DNA of 64,000 nucleotides from Amylostereum areolatum (taxonomy: Eukaryota; Basidiomycota; Agaricomycetes; Russulales; Stereaceae): assembly GCA_012932865.1 (NCBI GenBank), contig SAXG01000002.1, positions 558,001 to 622,000 of the forward strand, written 5' to 3'. This document shows positions 23,874 through 35,674 of the stretch, one piece after another. A model generated the notes under the pieces. The model made no database searches. It was not told the origin of the DNA and worked only from the letters and a program-made list of their open reading frames with translations. The stretch's first letter is position 1. Each line of letters starts with the position of its first letter. The position numbers were made by a program, and so were the translations under genes.

Positions 23874-26383
23874 TCACCGTAGTATATATCTCGCATCCCC
23901 TCGTTCATGCATATTAGTTTCCAAAGCAGCCCTCAACCCTGCCAACGTTGTCGATTCTTGGTTACTTTCCTCTGTGCCGACTCCCCGCGCGTCACACCGT
24001 AGAATCCCTTGCCACATTTCCACGACGCCGTCCTCCTCACAACCAACCTGCATTCCGTTGTCCCTCATGACAAAGTACTCCCGCGTGGGTGTTTGTACTA
24101 CCGCTAGAGCGGGGTGCAGTAGTATCCCGTTCGAGGTGGTGTAATGTACACTCTCAACATGATGGTGGCTATGTTTGGCTTGTCAAGCGTTCAGGTGAGG
24201 GGAAGTCAAGGGCGACTCACGCGGGTAAAAATAAGTTGACGTTTCGTGATGCATGTCCATGACTGTGTAGACGGACTGGTGGACCGCGTTCCGCAAGCCC
24301 TGCTACATCCTGTGCCATCTGAGACGCGGACATCCAGCGACCACTCACGCTGTTTTTTTTGGTCAGTGTCCCAGAGAATATGAAGGGAATGAAAGGGTGC
24401 ACCTATTGCCAACGACGCATGCAAGAGTGTAACGCTCCGCCACTCGACGAAGCGATAAGCCTTCCTCTCCACGCAGCGTCGCGCGCGCAAGCCAATGTCG
24501 ACTAAGGCCTCCTTCATACTCTGCCTGGTGCGTCCACTTGAGAGATGCATACAAAGAATGTTGACAAGACTCAGGGCGGAGGCGGTCGGCGAGGTAGATA
24601 GACCAGTCGGAACGGACGGGAATCAGGCTTTCTGCGGAATTGGATGGGCTTTGGGAAGCGTTTGAAGGCAGCGACGGGTGGCCGATGACTTCGCATGTGG
24701 GTTCTAGAACGTAGAAAGATTGAGATTGAGACGACGTGGGCGAGCAGACGGTGATGAGCCAGATCTCTCCGGGAACGACTTCCTGCGCGTCTTGAACAAC
24801 TTCTGCGAGCCATGTGAGTGGATCCCCTTGAGTATTTCCTATCGACAGTGTGAACCATAGCCTGGTCTGCAAGAACCTGCACTAGAATGAGGAGCACAGC
24901 AACTCAATGGGTGGTCGACATAATCACAAACCTGAGCACCACTGTGAGTTGTTTTTCATTATCAGGACTCGCCCATAGACACTCCGAGACAGGATTAAAG
25001 TCGCCGTAGAAGTTTGCTAAAAACGAGGTATTGTATGCATGGAAACGGGTCCTCCTTTCGACCTCGGCGTTGACGAAGGTAAGGCCACCAGTTGAGGGCC
25101 GGCTCGGAGAAAAGGCCCTTCATCTGTGCGAGCCGACGGCCAGTGTAGTCACGTTCTAATTTTCCTTCGGCAGAGTGGTAGGCTTGGTGGACAAGTACGT
25201 CAGGAGAACTTGAAGACTACTGAAGTTAACTTACTGGCGTAGCGCAACGCCCGTGAGACGAGAGCGTAACGCCTTCGCTCGTCGTCCGTTAAACCGCCGA
25301 GAATGACTGCCCAGCAATGAACCAGACCTCCTTGAGTGATCGGAAGGGGCCCTTTGATGCGGGTCAAAGGTATCGGTTCTGAAGGTCGGAGAAAGTCCAG
25401 ATGGCACAAGCGGATACCAGTCATGTTTGAAGAAGTAACAGTAACCTTTGTCTGTCGTTGTGCAAAGTGCAAGGTAGGCTTGGATATGACCAGAGGTTTG
25501 AATCGCTTTCCCACAGTTTCAGTTGATTGACAAGTTGTAGAGAGGGTGGTGGGGGTCAGATGAAGGTAAAGAGGAGAATGGGGACGAGGTAACACTCGAC
25601 CGGGAAGTGGTATGTAATGACCTGATCGGGATCGGTGGCACTTCGAAGGCATGACCGGGATGAAGAGGTGGAGTGTCGGCAGTTACATGGCTCTTTGATA
25701 TACTCCTGCGTTCAGTCCTCGAAGGGGCCTGACCAGCAGTCTCGTGGTGCGGCAGTGGCTCTTGTGGAGTTTGCGATGAAGCTGTGAGCGTGAGAGACGG
25801 CCCTGCGGCCTGGATGGGTGTATGCGCTTGGTTTTGCGTATCAAGAACATCTTGAGAACGTAAAGCACCCGGAAGGATACTTCCACCTTGCTGTGACGAC
25901 GGACCCGCGGTTGAAGTAGGTAGCCTAGCCTTTTTCTTCGCTGGCGTCTTGACGATATTGCTCGATGTGTCGGCAAAAAATCGTTTTGTAGTCACCAGTG
26001 GATGTGAGAAGGAAGGGCTCTTGGTAACAGATGCTGGACTGTGTGTAATTTCGGGGCGGTGTGGTATTAGGGTCAGAAGAAATCAACGGCCACGGGGTTG
26101 AAGACAATGTAGAAGAGGGTGTATTTGCCGGCAGATGATCGACTGAGAGATCAACAGCCTGAGTAAAAGATGTTAATGGGCCTGTGATTTCCCTCTGAGA
26201 TATCTGCGAGGGGGAATCGGAGACCACGGATCTCGGGGGTGATTGGAGAGGTCCAGACGTTGCGAGTTTTTCAATGAGAGCCCCCTTGCCGAGCTTGGAA
26301 TAACCAGTGAGGCGACGCTCCTTACAGAGAGCTTTCAATCGGGGCACCGTGAGCTTTGAGAAGTCCACTGGAGTATCTGTCAT
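23874..26383 (-). CDS. SAP-domain protein of unknown function
   Basis: No specific function recognised. Residues about 8-42 form a SAP motif (LKALCKERRLTGYSK), a helix-turn-helix that binds DNA or RNA in chromatin and RNA-processing proteins. A Ser/Pro/Thr-rich linker follows, containing a basic KTPAKKKARL that could be a nuclear localisation signal. The C-terminal half is folded and conserved-looking: GGLTDDERRRYALVSRALRY, CLWASPDNEKQLTVVL, RLWFTLSIGN, PGEIWLITVC, GRWMSASQMAQDVAGL, and TTSNGILLHPALAVVQTP followed by REYFVMRDNGMQ near the end. Several introns are clear, for example one of about 59 nt near 26040-26100. Near 25050 the frame appears to shift by one base without a fitting intron, and the junction near 25530 is unresolved. 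The stop at 23874 is supported by continuity of the last exon. Confidence 0.65.
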
Positions 26384-26504
26384 GGGGGAACGATGATGGA
26401 TGTGATTCTGGGGATTGGAAAGGCGAAGGATGGAATAATTGAGACAGGAATGCCAGTCAAAGACTCAAAATACACGCCCACGCCCGCCGTGGGAAAACAG
26501 GCCG

Positions 26505-29290
26505 GGAATTACTAGCCGCCCCTTTCAAGTCTGTTCGCTAATTGCTTGTTCTCCAAGCTCGAGTCAGCGCTTCAGCGTCAGCCTTCACCGTCTGACGGTC
26601 GCATTGTGCAACGACTTTCCCATTACTTCAACACTCCCGATGACGGAACCTACTTCCAAGCCTGAAATGAAATATGCCTCTGACGAGGAGATCGCCGCGA
26701 TGGCCGCCCGGATGCGCGTCGCCGACCCGGACCACGACAATGGAGCATTTCCACCATGAGCAGGCTGGACGCGCTCATTCTCCTCAAGTTAATCGGTGTG
26801 CAAGGTCTCAGCCCACAGTGCCCGTACTCTGCGGAGGAAGTCCTCCAAATGCTTCGCTTTGTACTTTGGGACGTCCAAAGGTTCGTTGGGTCTTGTCCTG
26901 ACCTGGGAGGGACAGACAGAACGAGCGCAGGTTGGACCTTCTGTTCCCCCAAAAGACGCTTGGTGGACACGAGAAGCTTGATATCAGTAGCCTGCCATCT
27001 TGGCCTCACTGGAAGAAGAGGCATGCCATCCCCGGTTTGAAGCCGGGAGGCATGATGCTGGACGCAATCAAGGACGCCGATACTTAAGCTCGATTCGTTC
27101 GTCGCGACACTCTAAGTGTACACGGCTATCGACTTACTTTCCTGCAGTTATGTTTTCCGTCACTTTCAGATGGCCGCGTTCACGCAAACGGAGAATTTAC
27201 AGGCCCTTCACGCCAACCCTTCGCCTGATATGCGCGGAGCTTGGTATGGCGTAAAGAACGCAATGACCTCAGCTGGGGTTATATATTACTCAAGAAGGCG
27301 TGTAAAAGCTCATGTCTTCGCCTGCCTTAGGGATTTTTAATAGCTCGTTCAGGTGGAGATAATCTACCTTTTTTCACATGCCATACCTACTGGCGTCTCC
27401 CCGCACATACTAGTCGCAGAAGTCCTGGAAGTTAAGCAAGCAAACTGGCCCGAGCCGAGCGAAAAGGTGTTTCACAGTACCTAGTCAATGTTAACCTAGA
27501 CTGATCTGGGATCAGCTCTGGAAATTCATCAGGACGTGTCCAAGAAACGAAATTCGGACATCCAGCGAATGGTTCGGATGCTCGATGGTTTTCCACTCGC
27601 CCTCTAATAGTAACACTGACCACCATTCCGAAGGCCCTTTGATTCCCATGATGCGGACGCCCAAGTTCCCGCTGATTATCGTGCGCTATACCTACATGGA
27701 GGGCCGACCCAAGGTGGCTGTCCATGTTCTACATAAGCGATTGCGCTAGATATTGATGAGGATACAGGAGGGCTCCCAGCTTATGGAACACTTGCAGTCG
27801 CGCTTCATGAACTGAAGGATCGACGTTGCAGGCCGCGCGCGAAAAGCTGCAGTACCACCTGCGGACTGGCCTGCAGATGTCGGAGGTGCATATGCGCACT
27901 TTCGCGCGCATCCTAGCCTCCAACTTCGGACTTGATCGACCCAGGATTACAAGCGTGAAATGCAATCGCACTGGCATGGCGTCTCGCACGATGTCGCGAA
28001 GGAGACGCGGATCAGTTTCGTTGCGCCGTGTCTTCGTCTACGGTGGAGGTACGTGGTCTCCATGCTGATGAGAGACTTGTTCCGATTCGATGTATCGCAT
28101 TCGCAGGGCCCTCGAAGAGCTTGAAACCGGTGTATCCGCTAGCCAAATTTACCTCGTGCAACAAGTACGGCGAGGACCGGGAAAAAGCTCACATGCGGCT
28201 CGTATGTGTTCTTAGTTCGTCTCCTTGGCCGCTCTGCTCATGTTCCATCTACAGATGTAAGTCAGGTGGTGCGTTTGAAGATAGCTCAACATGAAGTACT
28301 GCTAATCACGCGTTCCCGCAGTACTACTGCAATACAAGCTGCAACAAGGCCGACTGGCCAGAGCATAAGGAAGTGTGTAAGTTTTCGAAACGCCTTCTCA
28401 CCCCGAATCCTGGACTCCCCGCCAACAAGTTCTACGTACCCCTACGTACCTACCACCCCATCATACTGGATTCGGGCTTTGCGATCGAACAGGTTCTCCT
28501 CATGCGTTCGTGGTCCACCAGTCTCGCTAACAAATTTTGTCTGCGTAGGAAATGATAAGGGAAAGCGGTTCCCCGCCCCCGGGAGAATGCCCCTCAAACG
28601 AATATGGCGAAGAGAGATTCATGATGCGCGTACATATGCCACCCGATTACGCCGTCGGTGTAGTGAAAGGGCAGTCCATGTTCGTATGGGACCGTCGACG
28701 AAGCCTTTGTGCGCGCGCGGGCCCGAGCGAAGTCCTCTTTGCGCGGGAGCAGGGCACGTCAGAGATACCGTTCGATCGCGCGAGGACATGCCAAGCTGAT
28801 GGGTCTAGTGAGGCGGGGGGGGGCGTGCAGGGACAGGTGATGTTTGTATGGGGGAAGCGAGTGGGGGACTGCGTTGAGATTGAGTGAGATTTTCTTCGTT
28901 AAGGTTCGGAGAGTCGCTGATCGTTCTTTCGTTTAGTCTGGCGGATTTTCCTCCCAGGAGCACTTTCTGGGCGTGAGGTCGTTGAGGAAGCCCTGCCGCC
29001 AACCCGCGTGTCAGGGAAATGTATTAATTTTCAATCATTTCTCCCTATCCTAACAGAAGTACTACCTTATGCATAACGGCGTAGTGACCCGCGAGCAGTC
29101 TTTTCTACGCCACTATGTCAAGTACGTCCTCCATGTGGTGACAACCGTTGAGCGCTGAGCGACAGATTAAACGCACCCACGTGCCAATATGTCAGACGCG
29201 TCAACACTGTGAACTTGAATACGCGCCCGTACGGCGTACGCCAGGCGGAGGCTTTCGACAAGTACAATCTGTGTTGTGACGTACTTTTAT
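26505..29290. repeat. tandem duplication, copy 1 (degenerate)
   Basis: This block is similar to 29755-32490. Matching stretches include the leader GACGGTCGCATTGTGCAAC (26592-26612 against 29815-29834), the MYND gene body, the 3' flank around TTTAGTCTGGCGGATTTTCC (28933), and a downstream CGACAAGTACAATCTGTGTT (29258). Limits are approximate. Similarity is uneven because copy 1 has accumulated indels. Confidence 0.75.
26640..28887 (+). pseudogene. MYND-finger protein, decayed tandem copy
   Basis: Compared exon by exon with the neighbour at 29859-32088, this copy is broken. After ADPDHDNGAF a missing base near 26752 shifts the frame. A short insertion at about 27083-27086 precedes a stop in the KDAD segment. 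Stops follow FPLAL at about 27606 and MEHLQSRFMN at about 27810. An extra T after ASN (near 27922) and an extra G in the MYND region (about 28170) shift the frame again. Two zinc ligands are also changed (CNKC reads CNKY; TGT reads TAT). The last exons, GEERFMMRVHMPPDYAVG to RVGDCVEIE at 28887, remain readable. The pattern of several independent lesions argues for real decay rather than only sequence error. Confidence 0.8.
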
Positions 29291-29858
29291 ATGGTATAGT
29301 CAAAGGGAGAGCCATTGGAGTGTTTGGGGCGTCGACGTCATTCTGAGCTCTGCGCGACAGTCGGAGAGCACGTATCCTGGGCCTGAGGTCGGAGAGAGTA
29401 CTCAACCAATGGTCTGACCCATTCTCGTCGAGAACACCCTTACTGCGAGTAGCCATCAATACTCTTCGTAGAGTCTCGGCCGGTGAGCGGTAAGAGTTGA
29501 GAGGTTCACCAGAGTATCTGTCATGTGGACATCATGGACTCTGAACAGAGGGAAGGACTTCATCGAGTTGACAAGAACTCACTCGGTCACTGCTCTCGCC
29601 AGCGTTATGCCGATACTCTTGCAGCTATGTCTATTCCGACCTGTCATCTTACATCTTGAGGGCTTCCGTCGAGTTTAATACGGAGATATTCAAAGGCTCG
29701 CAACTCGCAGTAAAAACACGTCCACGTGACTACTATATATGCCCCTTCGTGAGAAAAAAGTCCGGAAATTACGACTCCTAACCGCACATTTCAAGTCGGC
29801 TTGTCTCTCGCCGTCTGGCGGTCGCATTGTGCAACAACACCTCTCCTCTAGGCTCCCG
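28888..29858. other. intergenic between tandem MYND copies
   Basis: It contains the 3' flank of the pseudogene, which resembles 32089-32490, then unique sequence, then the duplicated leader of the second copy from about 29755. No further gene was recognised. The minus-strand open frame 29118-29459 lacks domain or splice support. Confidence 0.6.
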
Positions 29859-32490
29859 ATGGCGGAACCTACTCCTAAGCCTGACATCGAATATATCTCC
29901 GACCAGGAGATCGCCGCGATGGCCGCCCGTATGCGCGTTGCCGATCCGGACCACGACTACGGAGAATTCTCCTCTACGAGCCGGCTGGATGCGCTCATCC
30001 TCCTTAAATTGATCGGAGTGAAAGGTCTAAGCTCCAACTCGCCCTTACTCTGCAGAAGATATCCTCCAGAAGCTTCGACTTGCCCTTTGGGATGTCCAAA
30101 GGTTCGTGGAGTTATATTCGGACTTGTGTTTTCAAGGGACAGACGAAACGAATGCAGGTTGGACCTTCTGTTTCCAGGAAAGACACTCGGTGGAAGCGAA
30201 AAGCTTGATATTGATAGCTTGCCTTCTTGGCCTGACTGGAAGAAGAAGCATGTTATTCCCGGTTTCAAGCAGGGAGGCATGACGTTGGATGGATACAAGG
30301 ATGCCGATAAGCTGGACTCGTTGGTCTCTATCTCTATGCGCGCAAGACGCTTGACTTACTCTCCGCAGTTACGTTTTTCGTCACTTCCAGATGTCCGCGT
30401 TCACACAAACAGAGAATCTACAGCACCTTCACGCCAACCCCTCCCCCGATATGCGTGGGGCGTGGTATGGAGTGAAGAACGCAATGACCACACTGGGTCT
30501 GGACATCACTCAAGAAGGCGCGTGAAAGCTGTCTTTTCCAAACTTGTATCTTCTGACGGTTCATCTAGGTGGAGACGAGCTACCTTTTTTCGCATGTTAT
30601 ACCACAGGAACCTCTCCGCACATATTAGTCGCAGAAGTCCTGGATGTTAAGCAAGCGGAATGGCCTGAACCTACTCAGAAGGTGCTTCGCCTTCATTAAC
30701 GCCAATGCTAACGCAGACTGAACTGGGCTCAGCTCTGGACATTGATCAGGGATGTTCAAGAAACAAAATTCGGACATCCAGCAGATGGTTCGGACAATTG
30801 GTGATCTGAGTCCTTCTAGACTGACCGCCCTTCTAGGTCCTTTGGTCCCCATGATGCGGACGCCTAAGTTCCCGGTGATCATTGTGCGCTATACATACAT
30901 GGAAGGCCGGCCCAAGGTAACCACCATATTCGCTATATCATTATCTCTGACATACTGACCAGAGTACAGGAGGGCTCGCAGTTGATGGAACACTTGCAGG
31001 ACACGCTTCATGAAAGAAGGATCGACATTGCGGCAGGCGCGCGAGAAGCTGCAGTTGCACCTTCGAACTGGGCTGGAAATGCCCGAGGTGCATATGCGCA
31101 CCTTCGCGCGCATTCTATCCTCCAACTCGGACTTGCTCGATCCGGAGTATAAGACCGAAATGCAATCGCATTGGAAAGGTATCTCGCGCGAGGTCGCAAA
31201 AGAGACGCGAATCAGTTTCGTTGCGCCTTGCCTTCGTTTGCGGTGGAGGTACGTGGACCACATGCCGGTGGCTGGGTGACTGGAGGCTCTGACGCGTTCT
31301 ACCGGCAGGGCTCTGGAAGAGCTGGAAACCGGCGTACCGCCGAGCAAATTTACGGCATGCAACAAGTGCGGCGAGACCGGGAAGAAGCTTACATGTGGCT
31401 CGTGTGTATCTTCGGCCGTTCTCCTGGGCGTACTTGCTCACGCTTTCATCTACAGATGCAAGTCGGTGGTGCGTTTGGCGATGGCTCGCCATGAGACGCG
31501 ATTGCTCACACGGGTTCCTGCAGTATTACTGCAATGCAGATTGCAACAAGGCCGACTGGCCTAAGCATAAGGAGGTTTGCAAGTTTTCGAAACGCCTTCT
31601 CAACCCGAATTCAGGACTCCCAGCCAACAAGTTCTACTTACCTCTGCGCACCTACCAGACCACCATCCTGGACACGGGCTTTGCGATCGAACAGGTCCAC
31701 CTCACATACTCGTGAGGTTCATCGGCCTCGCTGACAAGCCTTGTCTGTGTAGGAAATGATCCGGCAAAGTGGCACCGCCGCCCCGGAAGACTGCCCCCCG
31801 AACGAATATGGCGAAGAACGATTCATACTGCGCGTGAACATGCCGTTCGATTACGCGGTCGGTGCACACAAGGGGCAAACGATGTTCGTATGGGACCGCC
31901 GACGGAGTCTCTGCGCGCGGGCGGGCCCAGGTGAGGTTCTCCTCGCGCGGGAGCGGGGCACGTCAGTGATACCGTTCGATCGTGCGGGACATGCGAGGTT
32001 GATGGAACTAGTGAGGCGGAGGGGAGTGCAAGGGCAGGCGCTGTTCGTATGGGGGAAGCGGGTGGGGGATTGTGCTGAGATCGAGTGAGATTTCTTTTGG
32101 AAGACCCGGAGATGGATCGCTGATAATCGTTTTGTTCAGCCTGGCGGACTTCCCTCCCCGAAGCATCTTCTGGGAATGAGGAAAGCCTACTGCCAATCCG
32201 TGCTGACGACGCCCGATGGCGTCTAACCGATCTTCGTGTGTTTCTATCCAACAAATGTACCGTAACGGTCAGTATATGAAAGTGAAGCGGTGCTTGCGAG
32301 CATGGGCAAGCTAGCTTGCGTGGTGCAATCGTAGAAAATTGAGGTCGAACGACTGATCGAGAGACGACCGATAAAACGCGCCCACGTGACACTCAAAAGA
32401 TGGATACGCGCTCGTACTTAAGCATGTACGCTGGACACAGGGCGGAGGGTAACTTTCCGACAAGCACAACCTATGTTGTGGCGGGGCGGG
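29755..32490. repeat. tandem duplication, copy 2
   Basis: This is the partner of 26505-29290 in direct orientation. It carries the better-preserved MYND gene and matching flanks (for example TTCAGCCTGGCGGACTTCCC at about 32138). The offset between copies is about 3.2 kb. Boundaries were judged by eye. Confidence 0.75.
29859..32088 (+). CDS. MYND zinc-finger protein, better-preserved tandem copy
   Basis: A likely protein-protein interaction factor; target unknown. It starts MAEPTPKPDIEYISDQEIAA. Introns inferred by comparison with the sister copy give blocks ALWDVQRLDLLFPGKTLGG, LPSWPDWKKKHVIPGFKQGG, YVFRHFQMSAFTQTENLQ, GDELPFFACYTTGTSPHILV and LGPLVPMMRTPKFPVIIVRY. The C-terminal MYND finger has all ligands: CNKCGETGKKLTCGSC, YYCNADCNKADW and HKEVC. 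The end is RVGDCAEIE. Two single-base excesses, near 30043 and near 31003, break the frame; the first could instead be a 31-nt intron. One donor near 30520 looks like GC rather than GT. So this copy is either functional with sequence errors or in early decay. Confidence 0.65.
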
Positions 32491-33669
32491 GAGGGTCTCG
32501 ATCTCTCACACGTCGACGTCAGGACCCTAGTATGAGAAAGGATACATTGACAGGTGGTGCCGTGAAGAGCTGAATAGAGGGAGATCCACGAGTACGGACT
32601 GCGCGCGGAAGAGACAGGGGGACGTAGCAGGGGGTAACAACGTAAAGAATTGACACATCAAAGGGAGTGTCAAGGAAGAGTTTCCGAGCGATAGAGCGGC
32701 GAACGCGGCGACTTACGAAACCAGGTGATCCATGTTGTTCTACGCTGTTTAGGAAGTTGCGCGTTGCGGCCAGTCGAACGTGGATCGCAACGGATGACGT
32801 GAAACCCGCCCAAGCGCTCGGTGCTCCTGTTCCAGAAAGTCTGTTCTGCAATCGGATTTGACTCTCGTAATCCATTGTCAACGGGTAGGAGGGCAGCGAA
32901 GACCCGGGCATTAGAACTTGAAGTTTAACACTTTAAAGCGCTTAACTAGTTATGATGCAGTCGGACATCGAATGTTGTGGATGGTGAGAGAAAGGGAAGG
33001 CCGTATGCGGTCAAAGGGAAGTCCGAGTTGAGGGTGGAGGAGAGACCGAACCTGCGAAAATTTCACCGGAGGCCAAGGCCGAGAAACAAGAAATGACGGT
33101 GGAAATGGGCGAGGAAGATGACGTTGGGAGGGTGAAGAAGACAGAAAAAGGAAGGTGGACAGGTTTACGAGAAGAACTCAAAGGAGAGGAAGATTTGGGC
33201 CACGTGAGATGAGGCAGATTTGGCGTCGGCGGAGGGTGTGTGCGAGAACAAGGTAGGCGAGCGGATCAGACGGAGAAGAGAGAGACGCTGGAAAGAAAGG
33301 AGGAAGTGGAAGGATCCCGGGTGACTGTGAGGATCAGAAAGACGAGGACTGACAGAGACTGACACTGACCGTCGTCGACGGTCGGTGAGTCGGTGACCGC
33401 GAAAAGCTTACGTTATGAGAGCCACGTGTACGGGCGGCTTGCCTTGTATGTGCATGGAGGTCCCGGAGAACGGTGCTGGTTGGGGAAGGGAGCGCAGTTA
33501 GGCAATGGCATGTTGCGTGGAGTCGCCGCCGTGGACGACACCATGCCGGTCGTCGTCTCTTCTTCTCTTCGTTCCCGACTACGTGCTTCGACCCCCGACG
33601 TGCCCCTAACCACTCCCTTCCGGTCCCTATATAACCTCCTGCCTTTCCGTCCTTCTCCTCCTCCTCATC
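32089..33669. other. 1.6 kb gene-free region and F-box gene promoter
   Basis: The first 400 bp is duplicated flank of the MYND gene. The remainder, 32500-33360, is purine-rich on the plus strand (GGAAGG/GAGAAAG runs) with no supported exon. A good TATA box, CTATATAACC, lies at 33627-33636, shortly before the F-box gene. Confidence 0.6.
33627..33636 (+). promoter_or_regulatory. TATA box of F-box gene
   Basis: CTATATAACC lies 34-43 bp before ATG 33670 and about 120 bp before the in-frame ATG 33754. With initiation about 30 bp downstream, ATG 33670 would have a very short leader, so 33754 (MALLDA) is a real alternative start. Confidence 0.6.
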
Positions 33670-35407
33670 ATGGCACAGGTCCTCTACCCTCTCTCTATAC
33701 CCATCATCCTCCCCTCCATCCCGGACATCGACATCACCCCAATACAAACCACGATGGCCCTTCTCGACGCCGCCCCCATCCCCCAACTCCTCTCGCCACA
33801 TCCCCCTCCGCCCCAACAACCCCCCGCCCCAGTTCACTCTCTCCCCACCGAGATCTTGGCCCACATCTTCTTCTTCGCCGCCGATGCAGAACCTCCCCTC
33901 AATCTCTCCGCCCCCGCAGGCCGCCCCCGATCCTCATCCGTGGCCGACTTGCGTCCCACCCGCCCCGCAGGTAGGCGTAATACCATCCTCGCACCGCCCG
34001 CCCCGCGCCTAGGTTGGATCCGCCTCAGCCATGTTTCACACCACTGGCGTGCCGTTGCCCTCGCGTACCCTGCCCTTTGGCACGCCGTCCCCCTCACCAT
34101 CGGCGATCATTGGGCTAAACTCGCTCTCTCCCGTGCCCAGTCCTCTCCCCTCACCATCCGTCTCGCCGTCTACCCAGGCATGCCCGGTAGTCACCTCCTT
34201 TCCAGAACCAACTTCCTAGCAGACGCCCTCGATCGTGTGCGCACCATTGATCTGTCCGGCGAGCCCGTCACCCTCGGTCACGTCCTCGCCCGCCTACGCG
34301 TCCCCGCGCCACTCCTCCAGGTTTTCCAAGTGAACGCCGACCGCGCCACAGGTCCCAACGAGGGTTGGCCCCTTGTCCTCCCCAGAAATTTGTTCAGCGG
34401 GGCCGCGCCCCGTCTACACACCATTCATCTCACCGGATGCGTCCTCCCGGCCGCCCCTGCGTTCACCCCTCCATTGCATCACGCCTCCCTCCGCCTGCGC
34501 GGGCCTGCCCCTCAGGCTTCTTCACCAGATACGGTCGTTTTGCTCCGCACCCTCCCACACGTCGAAACCCTGGCCCTGGCCTATTGTCTTCCCTCCACAT
34601 TCGGAGACGTGGAGGCGCTGGAATACCCTCATCTTCGTCGCCTTGAGCTTGTCGGCGCTCTGTCGACAGTCGCCGATTTCCTCAAGTTGGCTCGATTTCC
34701 CCGCGATGCTGTGCTGGACATTGGCGCATCTGTCATCAGACGAACCGGATCCGTCTACGATGGCCGTGGACCTCATCACAACCCATGCTGTTCACGTTGA
34801 TCCCCTTCGTACGTTGGTACTCGATGTTCCCCAGAATGGGTGTAGCATCCGTGTAGCAGCCGACACGCAGGTCTCCCAGCCAGCTCTGTCGCGTAGTATC
34901 GACAAGGCGACCATGGAGTTCTATTTCATACACGGCACGTCAGGCCTATGGGATTTCCCCCGCATCATGCGAGACACATTCGCCGCGATTTCCTTGCGTC
35001 AGCTGGAGGTGTTGGACGTGAGTTTTCCTGTCTCAGTGTCGGCACCGGAGGCGTGGAAACCGCTCCCCGATCTGTGGCGCGACGCACTGAAGCAGTGCGA
35101 TCAAGTGCGCTCTGTTCGCGTGTCGGGAGCGCATGGTTGGGCTCTGTGCTCAGTTCTGGCGGAAGGAGGCGCAGACTCGGAAGGGCCGCTGTTGCCAAAG
35201 TTGGAGGAGCTCGCGTTGCGTTGCGTCGACTTCTTCCATCCCGTCTACCTCGATGGGATCCTTTTGTCGGTCGTGCGTACACGGAAGGCAGGGGTTGAGG
35301 GCGCGGTGCACCTGAAGAAGATTGGATTGGAACATTGTTCGTCTAGGGACTCGGTAGTAGATGAACTAAAGGGGTTGGTGGAGACTTACGCAGAGGCCAA
35401 TGAATGA
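33670..35407 (+). CDS. F-box protein (leucine-rich-repeat-like), one apparent frameshift
   Basis: A probable substrate receptor of an SCF ubiquitin ligase; target unknown. The F-box begins VHSLPTEILAHIFFFAAD and, after an insert of about 50 Pro/Arg/Ser-rich residues, resumes with LGWIRLSHVSHHWRAVAL and YPALWHAV, the form usual in Agaricomycete F-box proteins. The rest is leucine-rich-repeat-like (LLQVFQVNAD, RLHTIHLTGC, HLRRLELVGAL; then RQLEVLDVSF, KLEELALRCVDF). The reading frame changes by +1 between LDIGASV and DEPDPSTMAVDL near 34735. No GT-AG intron of usable length and phase fits. The span is one base more than a multiple of three, so removal of one base restores one uninterrupted exon of about 578 residues. 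It is intronless, unlike its neighbours. Confidence 0.75.
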
Positions 35408-35674
35408 GACTTGTGAGCTGGATTCGTCACGACGGCAACGATATTTCCTACATATACTCTGTCTATATTGCACGTACCGATACCCAAATTCACTGTATTA
35501 CTTGCTGCACCCTGCTTTGGTCTCGATCGCTACATACATCGTCCGGTCTGGTTCCCCCCCTCCCACGCTCCACATCGCTATCCGACTCATTGCATTCTGT
35601 GTTCGACCGGGCCGTCAATGATCAATAAAGGAATCCTGTGAATAAATTCCAAGGGATAGACCATGCGCAGAATT

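Noticed and set aside
29118..29459. 113-residue minus-strand open frame between MYND copies
   Set aside because: It lies in partly duplicated flank sequence, and the matching region near 32300-32500 does not keep the frame.
26640..32088. Tandem MYND block as part of a defence or toxin system
   Set aside because: Nothing nearby resembles nucleases, NLR sensors or toxins; simple local gene duplication explains the block.
33334..33864. 176-residue minus-strand open frame
   Set aside because: It overlaps the F-box gene and its TATA box, is low-complexity (Gly/Arg/Glu), and mirrors the Pro/Ser-rich plus-strand coding sequence.
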